Part shown: positions 1-5,270 of the stretch, one piece after another
Layout: the number at the start of each line of letters is the position of its first letter
Position numbering within the stretch: position 1 is the stretch's first letter
Assembly (NCBI GenBank): GCA_050944855.1
Contig: JBMNRU010000049.1
Coordinates: 1-5,956, forward strand
Reading direction: 5' to 3'
From: Lactonifactor sp050944855
GTDB lineage: Bacteria; Bacillota; Clostridia; Lachnospirales; Lachnospiraceae
Length of the DNA: 5,956 bases
Position numbers and translations under genes: made by a program
Notes under the pieces: model-generated
Databases searched by the model: none
What the model was told of the DNA's origin: nothing
The model's input: only the letters and a program-made list of their open reading frames with translations

Positions 1-27
1 ATATTCTCTTACTTTTTCAATAGACAT
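1..27 (-). CDS. Start of a gene cut by the window edge, possibly YbaK/EbsC-family aminoacyl-tRNA deacylase (partial)
   Basis: Only the first nine codons are present, reading MSIEKVREY, and the gene continues beyond base 1. The start is well supported: a GGAGG ribosome binding site at 35-39 lies 7 nt before the ATG, and a good promoter lies about 90 nt further upstream. From memory, this N-terminus resembles clostridial YbaK/EbsC proteins, which hydrolyse mischarged Cys-tRNA(Pro) and related species in the cytoplasm and often begin with an (M)xIEKVRxY segment. Nine residues are too few to settle identity, so the family is a guess, while the existence of a gene start is solid. It has its own promoter and is a separate unit from the GyrI-like gene 200 bp upstream. 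Confidence 0.5.
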
Positions 28-34
28 ATGATTT

Positions 35-39
35 CCTCC
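35..39 (-). promoter_or_regulatory. Ribosome binding site fixing the edge gene's start
   Basis: On the minus strand GGAGG is followed by seven bases and then ATG (25-27). This is a textbook Shine-Dalgarno site. It is the main reason for calling a gene start so close to the window edge. Confidence 0.75.
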
Positions 40-119
40 AGATTATAAGCCGTGCCACATTAACAAATTATTCATAATAGCCGCTTCAAATATTGTTATT
101 TTTCATTATTGACGCTATC

Positions 120-148
120 ATCATAATTCTATTTCTTTTCTTTATCAA
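120..148 (-). promoter_or_regulatory. Sigma-A-type promoter for the left-edge gene
   Basis: On the minus strand TTGATA (143-148, 5 of 6 to the -35 consensus) is separated by exactly 17 bases from TATGAT (120-125, 5 of 6 to the -10 consensus). The surrounding DNA is very AT-rich. Transcription would begin near 113, giving a leader of about 85 nt before the ATG at 27. The 202-bp gap between the GyrI-like gene and the edge gene holds this promoter and nothing else I can support. There is no convincing GC-rich terminator after the GyrI-like stop, so some readthrough is possible. Confidence 0.65.
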
Positions 149-229
149 TATATTTTTAATATAAATCATTAAAAACAATATCCGTAACACAAGTCTACAC
201 TTTCATCTGAAAAAAATTTCAATCGTCTA

Positions 230-880
230 TTACTGTAAAAACTTCTTTCCTGCCTTTTTAATCGGATGTCTTATGACAGTCTTTAACTTCTCCGGAGCGA
301 CAAGCCTTGCATCTGACAAATAAATCTCATGGTGCATTCTCGTCTCAGAAAAGTCATTTTCGTAACCTTGTTCCCGGATAAACTGATCCATAACTGCAAT
401 CGTCGCAGGCTCATCATTATATGCTCCTATGTGCATACACTGCACACACAATCCTTCACAGATGCTCAGAAATTCCACCTTTGAATAGTCCTGTTTTTTC
501 TTGCTTTGAGCCTCATCTATCGCCCAACGAAAGTCATCCTCTGTCACAAAGTCCGGCAGCCTGATTACGGATATCCAGCAAAAGTCCTCTTTCCGGCTGT
601 AATCCACACCTATCACACCTTGCTGCCACCAGAATCCTTCCAGCGGCGGCACTACATAATCAAAATATCCATCAATTTTATGATCTCCTCTTTTACTCAT
701 CTTGATGGTAAAGGCGATTCCGTACAGCAGACCTATTGCCTCTTTGTATGCACCATCCTCCTCGTTGGGATCGCCTTTCCCCCTTACTGCAATAAATTTC
801 ATTTCCGGCACATTTACCAGTTCCGGTTTCTTCTTTGGCGCATAAAATTCTTTATACTCTTTCTTATAATCAAATGCCAT
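230..880 (-). CDS. GyrI-like small-molecule-binding domain protein (COG4832 type)
   Basis: This 216-residue cytoplasmic protein belongs to the stand-alone GyrI-like group, which shares the SOUL/GyrI fold of effector-binding domains. Hallmarks are the N-terminal core with VPEMKFIAVRGKGDPNE (24-40), a central segment with EGFWWQ (81-86), the strand-turn motif LCVQCMHIGAYNDEPAT (144-160) and the C-terminal HHEIYLSD (183-190) ending in a KTVIRHPIKKA stretch. Length fits the family. Some relatives are reported to hydrolyse cyclopropane-containing DNA-alkylating compounds; others bind drugs or DNA gyrase. Which applies here is unknown. It is last in the WYL operon: its ATG lies inside the previous gene with an 11-nt overlap, and its own ribosome binding site is weak (a GAAGTGAG stretch), so translational coupling is likely. 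Cysteines at 141, 145 and 148 cluster next to the conserved motif. Confidence 0.9.
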   Translation of the reverse strand: MAFDYKKEYKEFYAPKKKPELVNVPEMKFIAVRGKGDPNEEDGAYKEAIGLLYGIAFTIKMSKRGDHKIDGYFDYVVPPLEGFWWQQGVIGVDYSRKEDFCWISVIRLPDFVTEDDFRWAIDEAQSKKKQDYSKVEFLSICEGLCVQCMHIGAYNDEPATIAVMDQFIREQGYENDFSETRMHHEIYLSDARLVAPEKLKTVIRHPIKKAGKKFLQ

Positions 881-1514
881 AAGGACTCACTTCTTTCAAA
901 CGCTCGATCCGATCCTGAATGCTGGTTTCAAATTCGGAATCCGTCATAGCCGGATCTCTTGTCATCTTCCAAATATCACAAGGTACATCAGCACAGCCTC
1001 CGCAGTTTGTGTACCTGTGTTTGTTGGCGCAGCAGCAATAAATCGGACAGGCTTTTCCCTTCGGTGCATGAAAAACTTTTCCTTCCATTTCATTGCATCC
1101 TTTGCAGACACTGCCATGAAGCGTGCATTTTGTACAATCAGTACCACATACAGATAAGCCTAAAAGTTCACGCTGTTTCTTTTTAGGTAAACCTCCCAGC
1201 ACAAGAAAGTAGGATTTATCCAGCAGATCTTTCAGCAATTCATCGGGTACACTGCCGTCAGGTTTTATAGAATTCCAATGTTGCTTGTTACAATAATATC
1301 CCGGAACGATATCCTCATACTGCTGACGCAGGAAGTCTCCTTCAGATGGCTCCAGCTTTAATGTAATATAATATGGTTCATCATTTTCTCCCAAACAAAC
1401 TGCAGCGAACATCTTTCCGCCAATTTGATACCGAATCCAATTCCAATCTTTTTGTAAATCTTTCGTCACACCTGCCTTTCCAAGCAGATATTCATCCAGC
1501 CACACATACCTCAT
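870..1514 (-). CDS. MmcQ/YjbR-like domain fused to a cysteine-rich DUF3795-like domain
   Basis: The 214-residue product has two parts. Residues 1 to about 115 resemble the MmcQ/YjbR (CyaY-like fold) family: GGKMFAAV (32-39), the EPYYITLKLEP strand (46-56), the PGYYCNKQHWNSI segment (71-83) and a helix before a YFLV strand. Residues 120 to 208 form a DUF3795-like domain with twelve cysteines (123, 127, 130, 137, 140, 156, 160-162, 171, 174, 179), spaced as if to bind zinc or an iron-sulfur cluster; the metal is inference. MmcQ/YjbR proteins are often labelled DNA-binding, but the biochemical role is not settled. I chose the ATG at 1514 because GGAGGA (1521-1526) lies 6 nt upstream. An earlier in-frame start at 1550 would run over that site and overlap the WYL gene. 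It lies 22 nt after the WYL gene and overlaps the GyrI-like gene by 11 nt. Confidence 0.8.
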   Translation of the reverse strand: MRYVWLDEYLLGKAGVTKDLQKDWNWIRYQIGGKMFAAVCLGENDEPYYITLKLEPSEGDFLRQQYEDIVPGYYCNKQHWNSIKPDGSVPDELLKDLLDKSYFLVLGGLPKKKQRELLGLSVCGTDCTKCTLHGSVCKGCNEMEGKVFHAPKGKACPIYCCCANKHRYTNCGGCADVPCDIWKMTRDPAMTDSEFETSIQDRIERLKEVSPYGI

Positions 1515-1520
1515 ATCGTT

Positions 1521-1526
1521 TCCTCC
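1521..1526 (-). promoter_or_regulatory. Ribosome binding site deciding the start of the MmcQ/DUF3795 gene
   Basis: Minus-strand GGAGGA is followed by AACGAT and then the ATG at 1512-1514. This favours the 214-residue form over the 226-residue form that would begin at 1550. Confidence 0.75.
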
Positions 1527-1536
1527 ATTTTCATCA

Positions 1537-2451
1537 CTAATTCCCCGCATCGTACGCTTTTATGATATTTTTTGCAATACGAATCAGTTCTTCCTGTATC
1601 CATGCGGGTTCCAATACTTTCACCTTATCCCCAAAAGTGAGAAGCCAACTGAGCAGATTTTCTTTTTCCGTATAATCTGCTGTAAAAAGTAAAGTTCCAT
1701 CTTCATTTTCTTTAAAACAATGGATGCCAAATTCTTCTACCAGTCTCCACTGCGAATCTCTGGTAAACAGTGCTTTGACCTTGATTCCACCAGGAAATAT
1801 TTTTTCATCAGACAAATTCGGCATTGGTACTTCTCTTGGTATAAAAGTGGTATATTCTTTTAACAATGCATCCATCCGGTTCAGTTTAAATAATCGAAAA
1901 TCCTTTTTCTCTGTACACCATCCCCACACATACCAGGACGACCATTTAAATACCAGATAATATGGTTCAATTCTTCTTTTACTGTTTCCTTTTGGTGCAT
2001 AATATTGAAAGGTCAGCAGATTTCTTTCTTCTACAGCATTTTGAATCAACTCTATCTTAGGTGCCAAAGTATCCTTATACCACGATGACAAATCAATTAA
2101 AATGGAATCCCTGCCACTCACAAAATCAGACGAACCGGCCTTTATTTTTTCCATTAGCTGTCCATAATAATGACTTCCACTCACACTATCCAAACTGCGC
2201 AGCCCTGCCAAAATCATCTGCATGTCTTTTGATGTCAGCAGTGTCCTATTCATCTTATAGCCATCCATAATACTGATGCCGCCGCCAAATCCCTGTGTTG
2301 TTGTAATCGGTATTCCTGCCTTGCACAAATCTTCTATATCTCTGTTAATGGTTCTCCGCGACACTTCAAATTTATCCGCAAGCTCTGGGGCTGTAATTTT
2401 TTCTTCCTGCAGCAATACTGAAAGTATTCCGATAAGCCTATCAATTTTCAT
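1537..2451 (-). CDS. WYL-domain transcriptional regulator (YafY/DeoR-type helix-turn-helix)
   Basis: The 304-residue cytoplasmic regulator has the standard layout. An N-terminal HTH_11-type winged helix spans residues 1-60, with ITAPELADKFEVSRRTINRD (19-38) as the helix-turn-helix and a GGG wing at 56-58. A linker of about 80 residues follows, then a WYL domain at about 140-200 with RRIEPYYLVFKWSSWYVWGW (159-178) and FRLFKLNRM (185-193), then a C-terminal WCX-like domain to 304. WYL domains bind small ligands or nucleic acids to control DNA binding. Length is normal for the family. It is first in the operon, so it probably controls itself and the two downstream genes through the inverted repeat just upstream. 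A GAGAGG ribosome binding site sits about 6 nt before the ATG. The ligand is unknown. Confidence 0.93.
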   Translation of the reverse strand: MKIDRLIGILSVLLQEEKITAPELADKFEVSRRTINRDIEDLCKAGIPITTTQGFGGGISIMDGYKMNRTLLTSKDMQMILAGLRSLDSVSGSHYYGQLMEKIKAGSSDFVSGRDSILIDLSSWYKDTLAPKIELIQNAVEERNLLTFQYYAPKGNSKRRIEPYYLVFKWSSWYVWGWCTEKKDFRLFKLNRMDALLKEYTTFIPREVPMPNLSDEKIFPGGIKVKALFTRDSQWRLVEEFGIHCFKENEDGTLLFTADYTEKENLLSWLLTFGDKVKVLEPAWIQEELIRIAKNIIKAYDAGN

Positions 2452-2471
2452 AGTAAACCTCTCATATTTAC

Positions 2472-2480
2472 ATCATATCA
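2472..2480 (-). promoter_or_regulatory. Extended -10 promoter of the WYL operon
   Basis: Minus-strand TGATATGAT combines the TG-N extended -10 element (2478-2480) with TATGAT (2472-2477, 5 of 6 to consensus). The -35 position (about 2495-2500) has a poor match, as is common for extended -10 promoters. It falls inside the spacer of the inverted repeat at 2486-2509. Transcription would start near 2465, a short distance before the WYL start codon. Confidence 0.5.
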
Positions 2481-2485
2481 AACTA

Positions 2486-2509
2486 AACACGACAACTCTA
2501 TGTCATGTT
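2486..2509. promoter_or_regulatory. 24-bp inverted repeat, probable operator of the WYL regulator
   Basis: Read on the minus strand it is AACATGACA, a 6-bp spacer, then TGTCGTGTT. The 9-bp arms are reverse complements except for one position. It overlaps the -35 region of the extended -10 promoter and lies 35 bp before the regulator's start codon. HTH-WYL regulators often bind such dyads near their own promoters, so autoregulation is a reasonable inference. Whether binding represses or activates cannot be told from position alone. Confidence 0.6.
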
Positions 2510-2532
2510 CATTTTATCATTTTCATGCAAAT

Positions 2533-2554
2533 AAAAAAAGAGCCTTTCTGCTCT
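2533..2554 (-). terminator. Rho-independent terminator-like hairpin
   Basis: On the minus strand AGAGC and GCTCT form a 5-bp stem around a 6-nt loop (AGAAAG), followed at once by a run of six or more T. The stem is short but the T-tract is strong. It ends the debris segment and separates transcription of the flavodoxin operon and debris from the WYL operon promoter just downstream. Confidence 0.55.
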
Positions 2555-2605
2555 GTCCAACTTATCTATATATTCAGATTCACAAACCCCTTTGACTTCT
2601 GATCT

Positions 2606-2752
2606 TCATCTGTTTTTATAAAGTGGTTTATCACTTTCCACCCATCTCCCTGTATCTAAATCTTTGACTCTCCACATCAGATCATCATCTTTGGGTCTGG
2701 GAAGTCCCAAATTAATCAGACACTCTTCTACTAATTTCTGTTTTCTTTCCTG
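2606..2752 (-). pseudogene. Unrecognised 48-codon reading frame without a start, C-terminal gene fragment
   Basis: This frame opens directly after a TAA (2753-2755) and runs to a TGA at 2606-2608. It begins QERKQKLVEECLINLGLPRP and continues through DDDLMWRVKDLDTGRWVESD. The mix of charged residues, three tryptophan or tyrosine sites and no low-complexity stretch looks like real coding sequence, yet no ATG or convincing ribosome binding site precedes it. It is in the same frame as the tail-chaperone-like fragment upstream, separated by two stops. I do not recognise the family. It is best read as the 3' end of a decayed gene within the mobile debris, followed about 50 bp later by the terminator-like hairpin. 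Confidence 0.4.
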
Positions 2753-2803
2753 TTACACAAAAACAAAAGGTATCTGTACTGTTTCCCCTTGAAATGCAGA
2801 ATA

Positions 2804-3040
2804 TTATACTTCCTCATCTGCATGTTTTGCAATAACAAATGCGATATTCTCAAACATCTCCAGAGAAAACATGTCCAGATTGGAACTTTCCTCACTGTTG
2901 TCTCCAATGAATTTTTCCAATGCTTTCAGGTCCTTATAAATGTTCCTCCGAAACTTCATACGGTAAATTCTTGGAATGGCAGCAGATGCTTTAAAAGACA
3001 CCTGCTTACCGTCAATCTCAATTTGTTTCATCAAACTCAT
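2804..3040 (-). pseudogene. Phage tail assembly chaperone-like protein, C-terminally truncated
   Basis: The 78-residue product starts MSLMKQIEIDGKQVSFKASA, continues with IPRIYRMKFRRNIYKDL and NLDMFSLEMFENIAFVIAKHAD, then stops. By recall this matches small tail assembly chaperones of Firmicutes siphoviruses, which begin with an (I/E)IDGK strand and a helical part with an R-x-Y-R-x-K-F-x-R-D pattern. Those are usually 110-130 residues and end with a further EEWLD-type and FSIY-type helical part that is missing here. The fragment stands alone, with no tail tube or tape measure gene beside it, and no good ribosome binding site precedes it, so it is probably a non-functional relic. The alternative is a short expressed orphan. 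Confidence 0.6.
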
Positions 3041-3042
3041 AG

Positions 3043-3192
3043 ATTGTCATTTATGGTGATTACGATGAAATGTTCAGAAAAATTCCTTGGAACAACCGTG
3101 GTTGCAACTCCATCGTCTGGCACTGCATTAGTAGGCTTGAACCTGCAGATTTTGAATGCCATGCCAAAACCTGCAACGAACTTGCTTTGTGA
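3043..3192 (+). pseudogene. Unrecognised plus-strand coding fragment without a start
   Basis: A 49-codon frame opens after a TAG (3040-3042) and ends with TGA at 3190-3192. It includes YGDYDEMFRKIPWNNRGC followed by NSIVWHCISRLEPADF and ECHAKTCNELAL. Two tryptophans, four cysteines, two histidines and many acidic residues give it a strongly protein-like character, better than either alternative plus-strand frame or the opposing minus-strand frame. It lacks an initiation region (the only ATG, at the M of DEM, has no ribosome binding site) and points opposite to every other gene. I do not recognise the family. It appears to be an internal or C-terminal gene fragment carried in by rearrangement. 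Confidence 0.35.
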
Positions 3193-3196
3193 AACA

Positions 3197-3310
3197 TTAC
3201 AGCACCCATTCATGCAGTATTTCTCCCCAAAAATGATAGCCCATTAAGAAAAACAGTACCAACGTCATTAAAACATCGATGGCTGATTTAATAATGGTCT
3301 TTGGTTTCAT
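3197..3310 (-). pseudogene. DUF4405-type membrane protein, truncated after the first helix
   Basis: The frame starts ATGAAACCAAAG at 3310 and gives MKPKTIIKSAIDVLMTLVLF followed by FLMGYHFWGEILHEWVL, then a TAA. Residues 10-28 form one hydrophobic membrane segment. The GYxFWG and HEW elements, by recall, are the N-terminal signature of small DUF4405 proteins, cytochrome-b-like membrane proteins of roughly 90-130 residues with several helices and conserved histidines. Here the protein ends where HEWVGAG would be expected, so only about a third remains. The start overlaps the upstream decarboxylase-family gene by 23 nt in another frame, a typical intact operon junction, showing that the break is downstream of the start. 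It probably worked with the flavodoxin and reductases of this operon before being lost. Confidence 0.65.
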
Positions 3311-3992
3311 TTTCCACTGCCTTGTTAATACAGGTAATAGCGTTTAAGCTGCGGGGATAGCCGATATACGGCAAGCACTGCGAAACAACACGAATCAAAA
3401 AGTCCTTGTCATTTCCCATATTCATATTTCCTTTTGCGTGAGCAATAAGCTGCGATTCACAGCCGCCCTGTGCCATAAGAAAACAAAAGGTAATGAGTTC
3501 ACGCTTGGAAAGATCAAGGCCTTTTCTACTATAGTAGTCACCGAAGCAGTTTGCCGCCAGCCAACGGTTGATATGCCCTGTTTTCCAAGCCTCTTTCATA
3601 TGTTCTCCAAAGATTTCTGCCTGTAATTCAATTCCCTTTTCAAGTCTGCTTTCAAGAGTAGTGGTTGCCTGCCCGGCAAGCGGAAGCTCTATTCCGTTCT
3701 CAGTCAAGATTTCATTGGTAGCATTCAGAAAAGGTAACATTCTGCCATAACCTAAATAATCGGTCGCTTGATAAACGATCTCCTTTACGACTATCGGAGT
3801 AATACCGTTTTCCAACGCTTGTGGGAGTATTCCTTTATATACCTCCACACCTCCGCAGCCGATCAGCGTTGCCAAAATCGCCATATAGCGGATAGAGAGT
3901 TCTAATTGCTGATTTTCTTCGTTTATAACTTCATCAAATGCAAAATGCTCAAAGCGTTCTGCAAATTCGGGGTCTGTTCTATACAAATCCAT
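3288..3992 (-). CDS. Carboxymuconolactone decarboxylase-family protein, two tandem domains
   Basis: The 234-residue cytoplasmic protein contains two CMD/AhpD-like helical domains. The first covers about 25-105, with LSIRYMAILATLIGCGGVEV (32-51) and VVKEIVYQATDYLGYGRM (68-85). The second covers about 115-230, with LSKRELITFCFLMAQGGCES (161-180), then QLIAHAKGNMNMG and the IGYPRSLNAI helix (210-219). The second domain has C178 and H185, resembling the family's active-site region, but no CxxC pair, so AhpD-like peroxidase activity is not supported. Members of this COG0599-like group are often annotated as decarboxylases, but the reaction is rarely known. The start at 3992 is chosen because AAGGAG (4001-4006) lies 8 nt upstream; an upstream in-frame codon at 4034 lies inside the reductase gene. 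It follows that gene by 14 nt. Confidence 0.88.
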   Translation of the reverse strand: MDLYRTDPEFAERFEHFAFDEVINEENQQLELSIRYMAILATLIGCGGVEVYKGILPQALENGITPIVVKEIVYQATDYLGYGRMLPFLNATNEILTENGIELPLAGQATTTLESRLEKGIELQAEIFGEHMKEAWKTGHINRWLAANCFGDYYSRKGLDLSKRELITFCFLMAQGGCESQLIAHAKGNMNMGNDKDFLIRVVSQCLPYIGYPRSLNAITCINKAVENETKDHY

Positions 3993-4006
3993 TTTTATTT
4001 CTCCTT

Positions 4007-5044
4007 TCAGATTTTTTGATTGCCTACCGACCACACATGCTTTTCCTTTGCAGCGATAGGGGTGTTTTGTGCCATTACGCCCACCAAATTATGAGAAACA
4101 TAGGGTTCTTCCAAGAAAGCAATCTCATCAGCCGTCAAAGTAAGCCTCATAGCTTTTGCCGCACCCTCAATATGGCGGAGCTTCGTTGCACCTACAACGG
4201 GAGCAGTAACTTTTGTGAGCAGCCAAGCAAGTGAGATTTCCGTCATAGAAACGGCGTGCTTGTCGGCAAGCTGTGTTACACGATCAATGATGATACCGTC
4301 CTGCTCGGCGGTAGCGTCGTATTTCAGATGTGCATAGCTGTCTTGCTCCAAACGCTTTGAGGTTTCACCGGGGCGTTTCGCAAGCCGTCCTCCTGCAAGT
4401 GCGCTGTACGGCGTCATTGCGATATAATCCTCACGGCAAAGCCTTGCCATTTCCCGTTCTTCCTCTCGGAAGATCAGATTATAGTGTCCCTGCACCGATA
4501 CAAATTTTTCAAAGCCTTCTTTTTCAGCAAGTAAATTTGCTTTTGCAAGCTGATAGGCAAAGCAGTTGGAAATACCGATATATCGAGCCTTTCCCGATTT
4601 GACGACGTTGTTCAATCCCTCCATAATATCGTACAGGGGAGTATTGTAATCCCACATATGGTAAATGTATAAATCAACATAATCCATACCGAGATTTTTA
4701 AGACTCTTATCAAGCATTCTTTCAATGTGCTGTTGTCCTGTGATTCCCGCTTCCATTTCCTCATTGGTACGGGGCAGAAACTTTGTTGCGATTACAATAT
4801 CATCACGCTTTGCAAAATCCCGTATTGCCCTGCCGAGATACTGCTCGCTTGTGCCGCTTTGATAAGCAATCGCCGTATCAAAGAAGTTGACACCAAGTTC
4901 TAAGCCTTTTTTTATAATTTCACGAGAATGTTCTTCATCAATCGTCCAGCTATGTTGACCATTTCCTGCTTCGCCAAAACCCATACACCCCATACAAATG
5001 CGAGATATATTGAGTTCTGAATTTCCTAATTTTGTGTATTCCAT
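4007..5044 (-). CDS. Aldo/keto reductase (COG0667 type)
   Basis: The 345-residue NADPH-dependent reductase has a TIM-barrel fold. The catalytic tetrad is visible: D56 and Y61 in NFFDTAIAYQSGTSEQYLG, K88 in VIATKF and H129 in VDLYIYHMWD. Later signatures are RYIGISN (154-160), the VQGHYNLIFRE strand (184-194) and the cofactor phosphate-binding region PVVGATKLRHIEGA (282-295). Length is normal. The start at 5044 is chosen because GGAG (5051-5054) lies 6 nt upstream and MEYTKLGNSELNISRI is a classic N-terminus; codons at 5056 and 5083 would absorb the ribosome binding site. It probably reduces a carbonyl compound, but the substrate is unknown. It is followed by the CMD-family gene after 14 nt and preceded by a broken acetyltransferase gene and the flavodoxin, forming one transcription unit. 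Confidence 0.93.
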   Translation of the reverse strand: MEYTKLGNSELNISRICMGCMGFGEAGNGQHSWTIDEEHSREIIKKGLELGVNFFDTAIAYQSGTSEQYLGRAIRDFAKRDDIVIATKFLPRTNEEMEAGITGQQHIERMLDKSLKNLGMDYVDLYIYHMWDYNTPLYDIMEGLNNVVKSGKARYIGISNCFAYQLAKANLLAEKEGFEKFVSVQGHYNLIFREEEREMARLCREDYIAMTPYSALAGGRLAKRPGETSKRLEQDSYAHLKYDATAEQDGIIIDRVTQLADKHAVSMTEISLAWLLTKVTAPVVGATKLRHIEGAAKAMRLTLTADEIAFLEEPYVSHNLVGVMAQNTPIAAKEKHVWSVGNQKI

Positions 5045-5057
5045 AATAATCTCCATT

Positions 5058-5078
5058 CCGCCGTCTTTCAGTTGGCGG
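5058..5078 (-). promoter_or_regulatory. GC-only inverted repeat just before the reductase ribosome binding site
   Basis: CCGCC and GGCGG arms lie around an 11-nt spacer, immediately upstream of the GGAG site at 5051-5054. No T-run follows, so it is not a terminator. A small hairpin here could affect reductase translation or mark an RNA processing point, but it may be chance or left over from the lost acetyltransferase sequence. Confidence 0.25.
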
Positions 5079-5098
5079 CACAAATAGTAATGAAAGAT

Positions 5099-5254
5099 TT
5101 AAAACTTCTTCTTCGTGATGTAAAGAGTGGCATTCATATTGATAAGGCTGTTATAAACCCGCATAAGATCTTTTGCATGATTGCTCAAACAGCGAAGCCC
5201 TGAATCCCTTGTATCATAAAACTCGCCGCAGAGTATTTTTTCTTTTTCTGTCAT
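5099..5254 (-). pseudogene. Sugar O-acetyltransferase (maltose/galactoside type), only the N-terminal domain left
   Basis: The 51 codons from MTEKEKILCGEFYDTRDSGL to the stop contain the Mac domain seen at the start of Maa/LacA/NodL-type acetyltransferases: MTEKEK, a GEFYD turn, then helices with NHAKDLMRVYNSL. The intact enzyme is about 185-200 residues and has a left-handed beta-helix of hexapeptide repeats carrying the acetyl-CoA site. None of that follows here. After YNSL the frame changes character (INMNATLYITKKKF) and ends. So the catalytic part has been deleted and the remnant cannot acetylate sugars. A longer start at 5281 would overlap the flavodoxin stop by 11 nt. It lies between the flavodoxin and reductase genes without disturbing their transcription. 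Confidence 0.65.
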
Positions 5255-5270
5255 AAGCTCATTTTCTTGC

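Larger units (their letters stand above)
2606..3192. mobile_element. Prophage-derived or rearranged debris between the two operons
   Basis: About 590 bp separate the truncated DUF4405 gene from the WYL operon. They contain pieces of at least three unrelated genes: a phage tail-chaperone-like fragment (minus), a headless frame of unknown family (plus) and another headless frame (minus). No integrase, transposase, terminal inverted repeats or clear att direct repeats are visible. The adjacent DUF4405 gene is cut at the border near 3197-3205, so the segment marks an insertion or deletion scar. Calling it prophage rests on the single tail-chaperone-like piece. Confidence 0.5.

Noticed and set aside
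42..47. Perfect TATAAT on the minus strand close to the left-edge gene
   Set aside because: No -35 at the right distance, and transcription would start within the ribosome binding site. The 120-148 promoter is much better.
205..229. Possible terminator after the GyrI-like gene
   Set aside because: Only an A/T-only dyad (TGAAA...TTTCA) is present, with no GC stem, so it is not a credible intrinsic terminator.
506..949. 147-codon plus-strand frame
   Set aside because: It lies antisense to the well-supported GyrI-like and DUF3795 genes, lacks a family signature and has no ribosome binding site.
3038..3240. Minus-strand frame ending in PRNFSEHFIVITINDNL that meets the chaperone start with an ATGA-type overlap
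   Set aside because: The overlap looks attractive, but it runs antisense to the more convincing plus-strand fragment and extends back into the DUF4405 fragment in another frame, so I prefer the plus-strand reading. Not fully excluded.
2789..3247. 152-codon plus-strand frame covering the debris
   Set aside because: Its first half is antisense to the tail-chaperone-like frame, and in its second half another plus-strand frame looks far more protein-like.
3993..4034. Longer start for the CMD-family protein
   Set aside because: It lies inside the reductase gene and spans the ribosome binding site of the ATG at 3992.
5045..5083. Longer start for the aldo/keto reductase
   Set aside because: It would include the GGAG site and the upstream hairpin; the family N-terminus begins at MEYTKLG.
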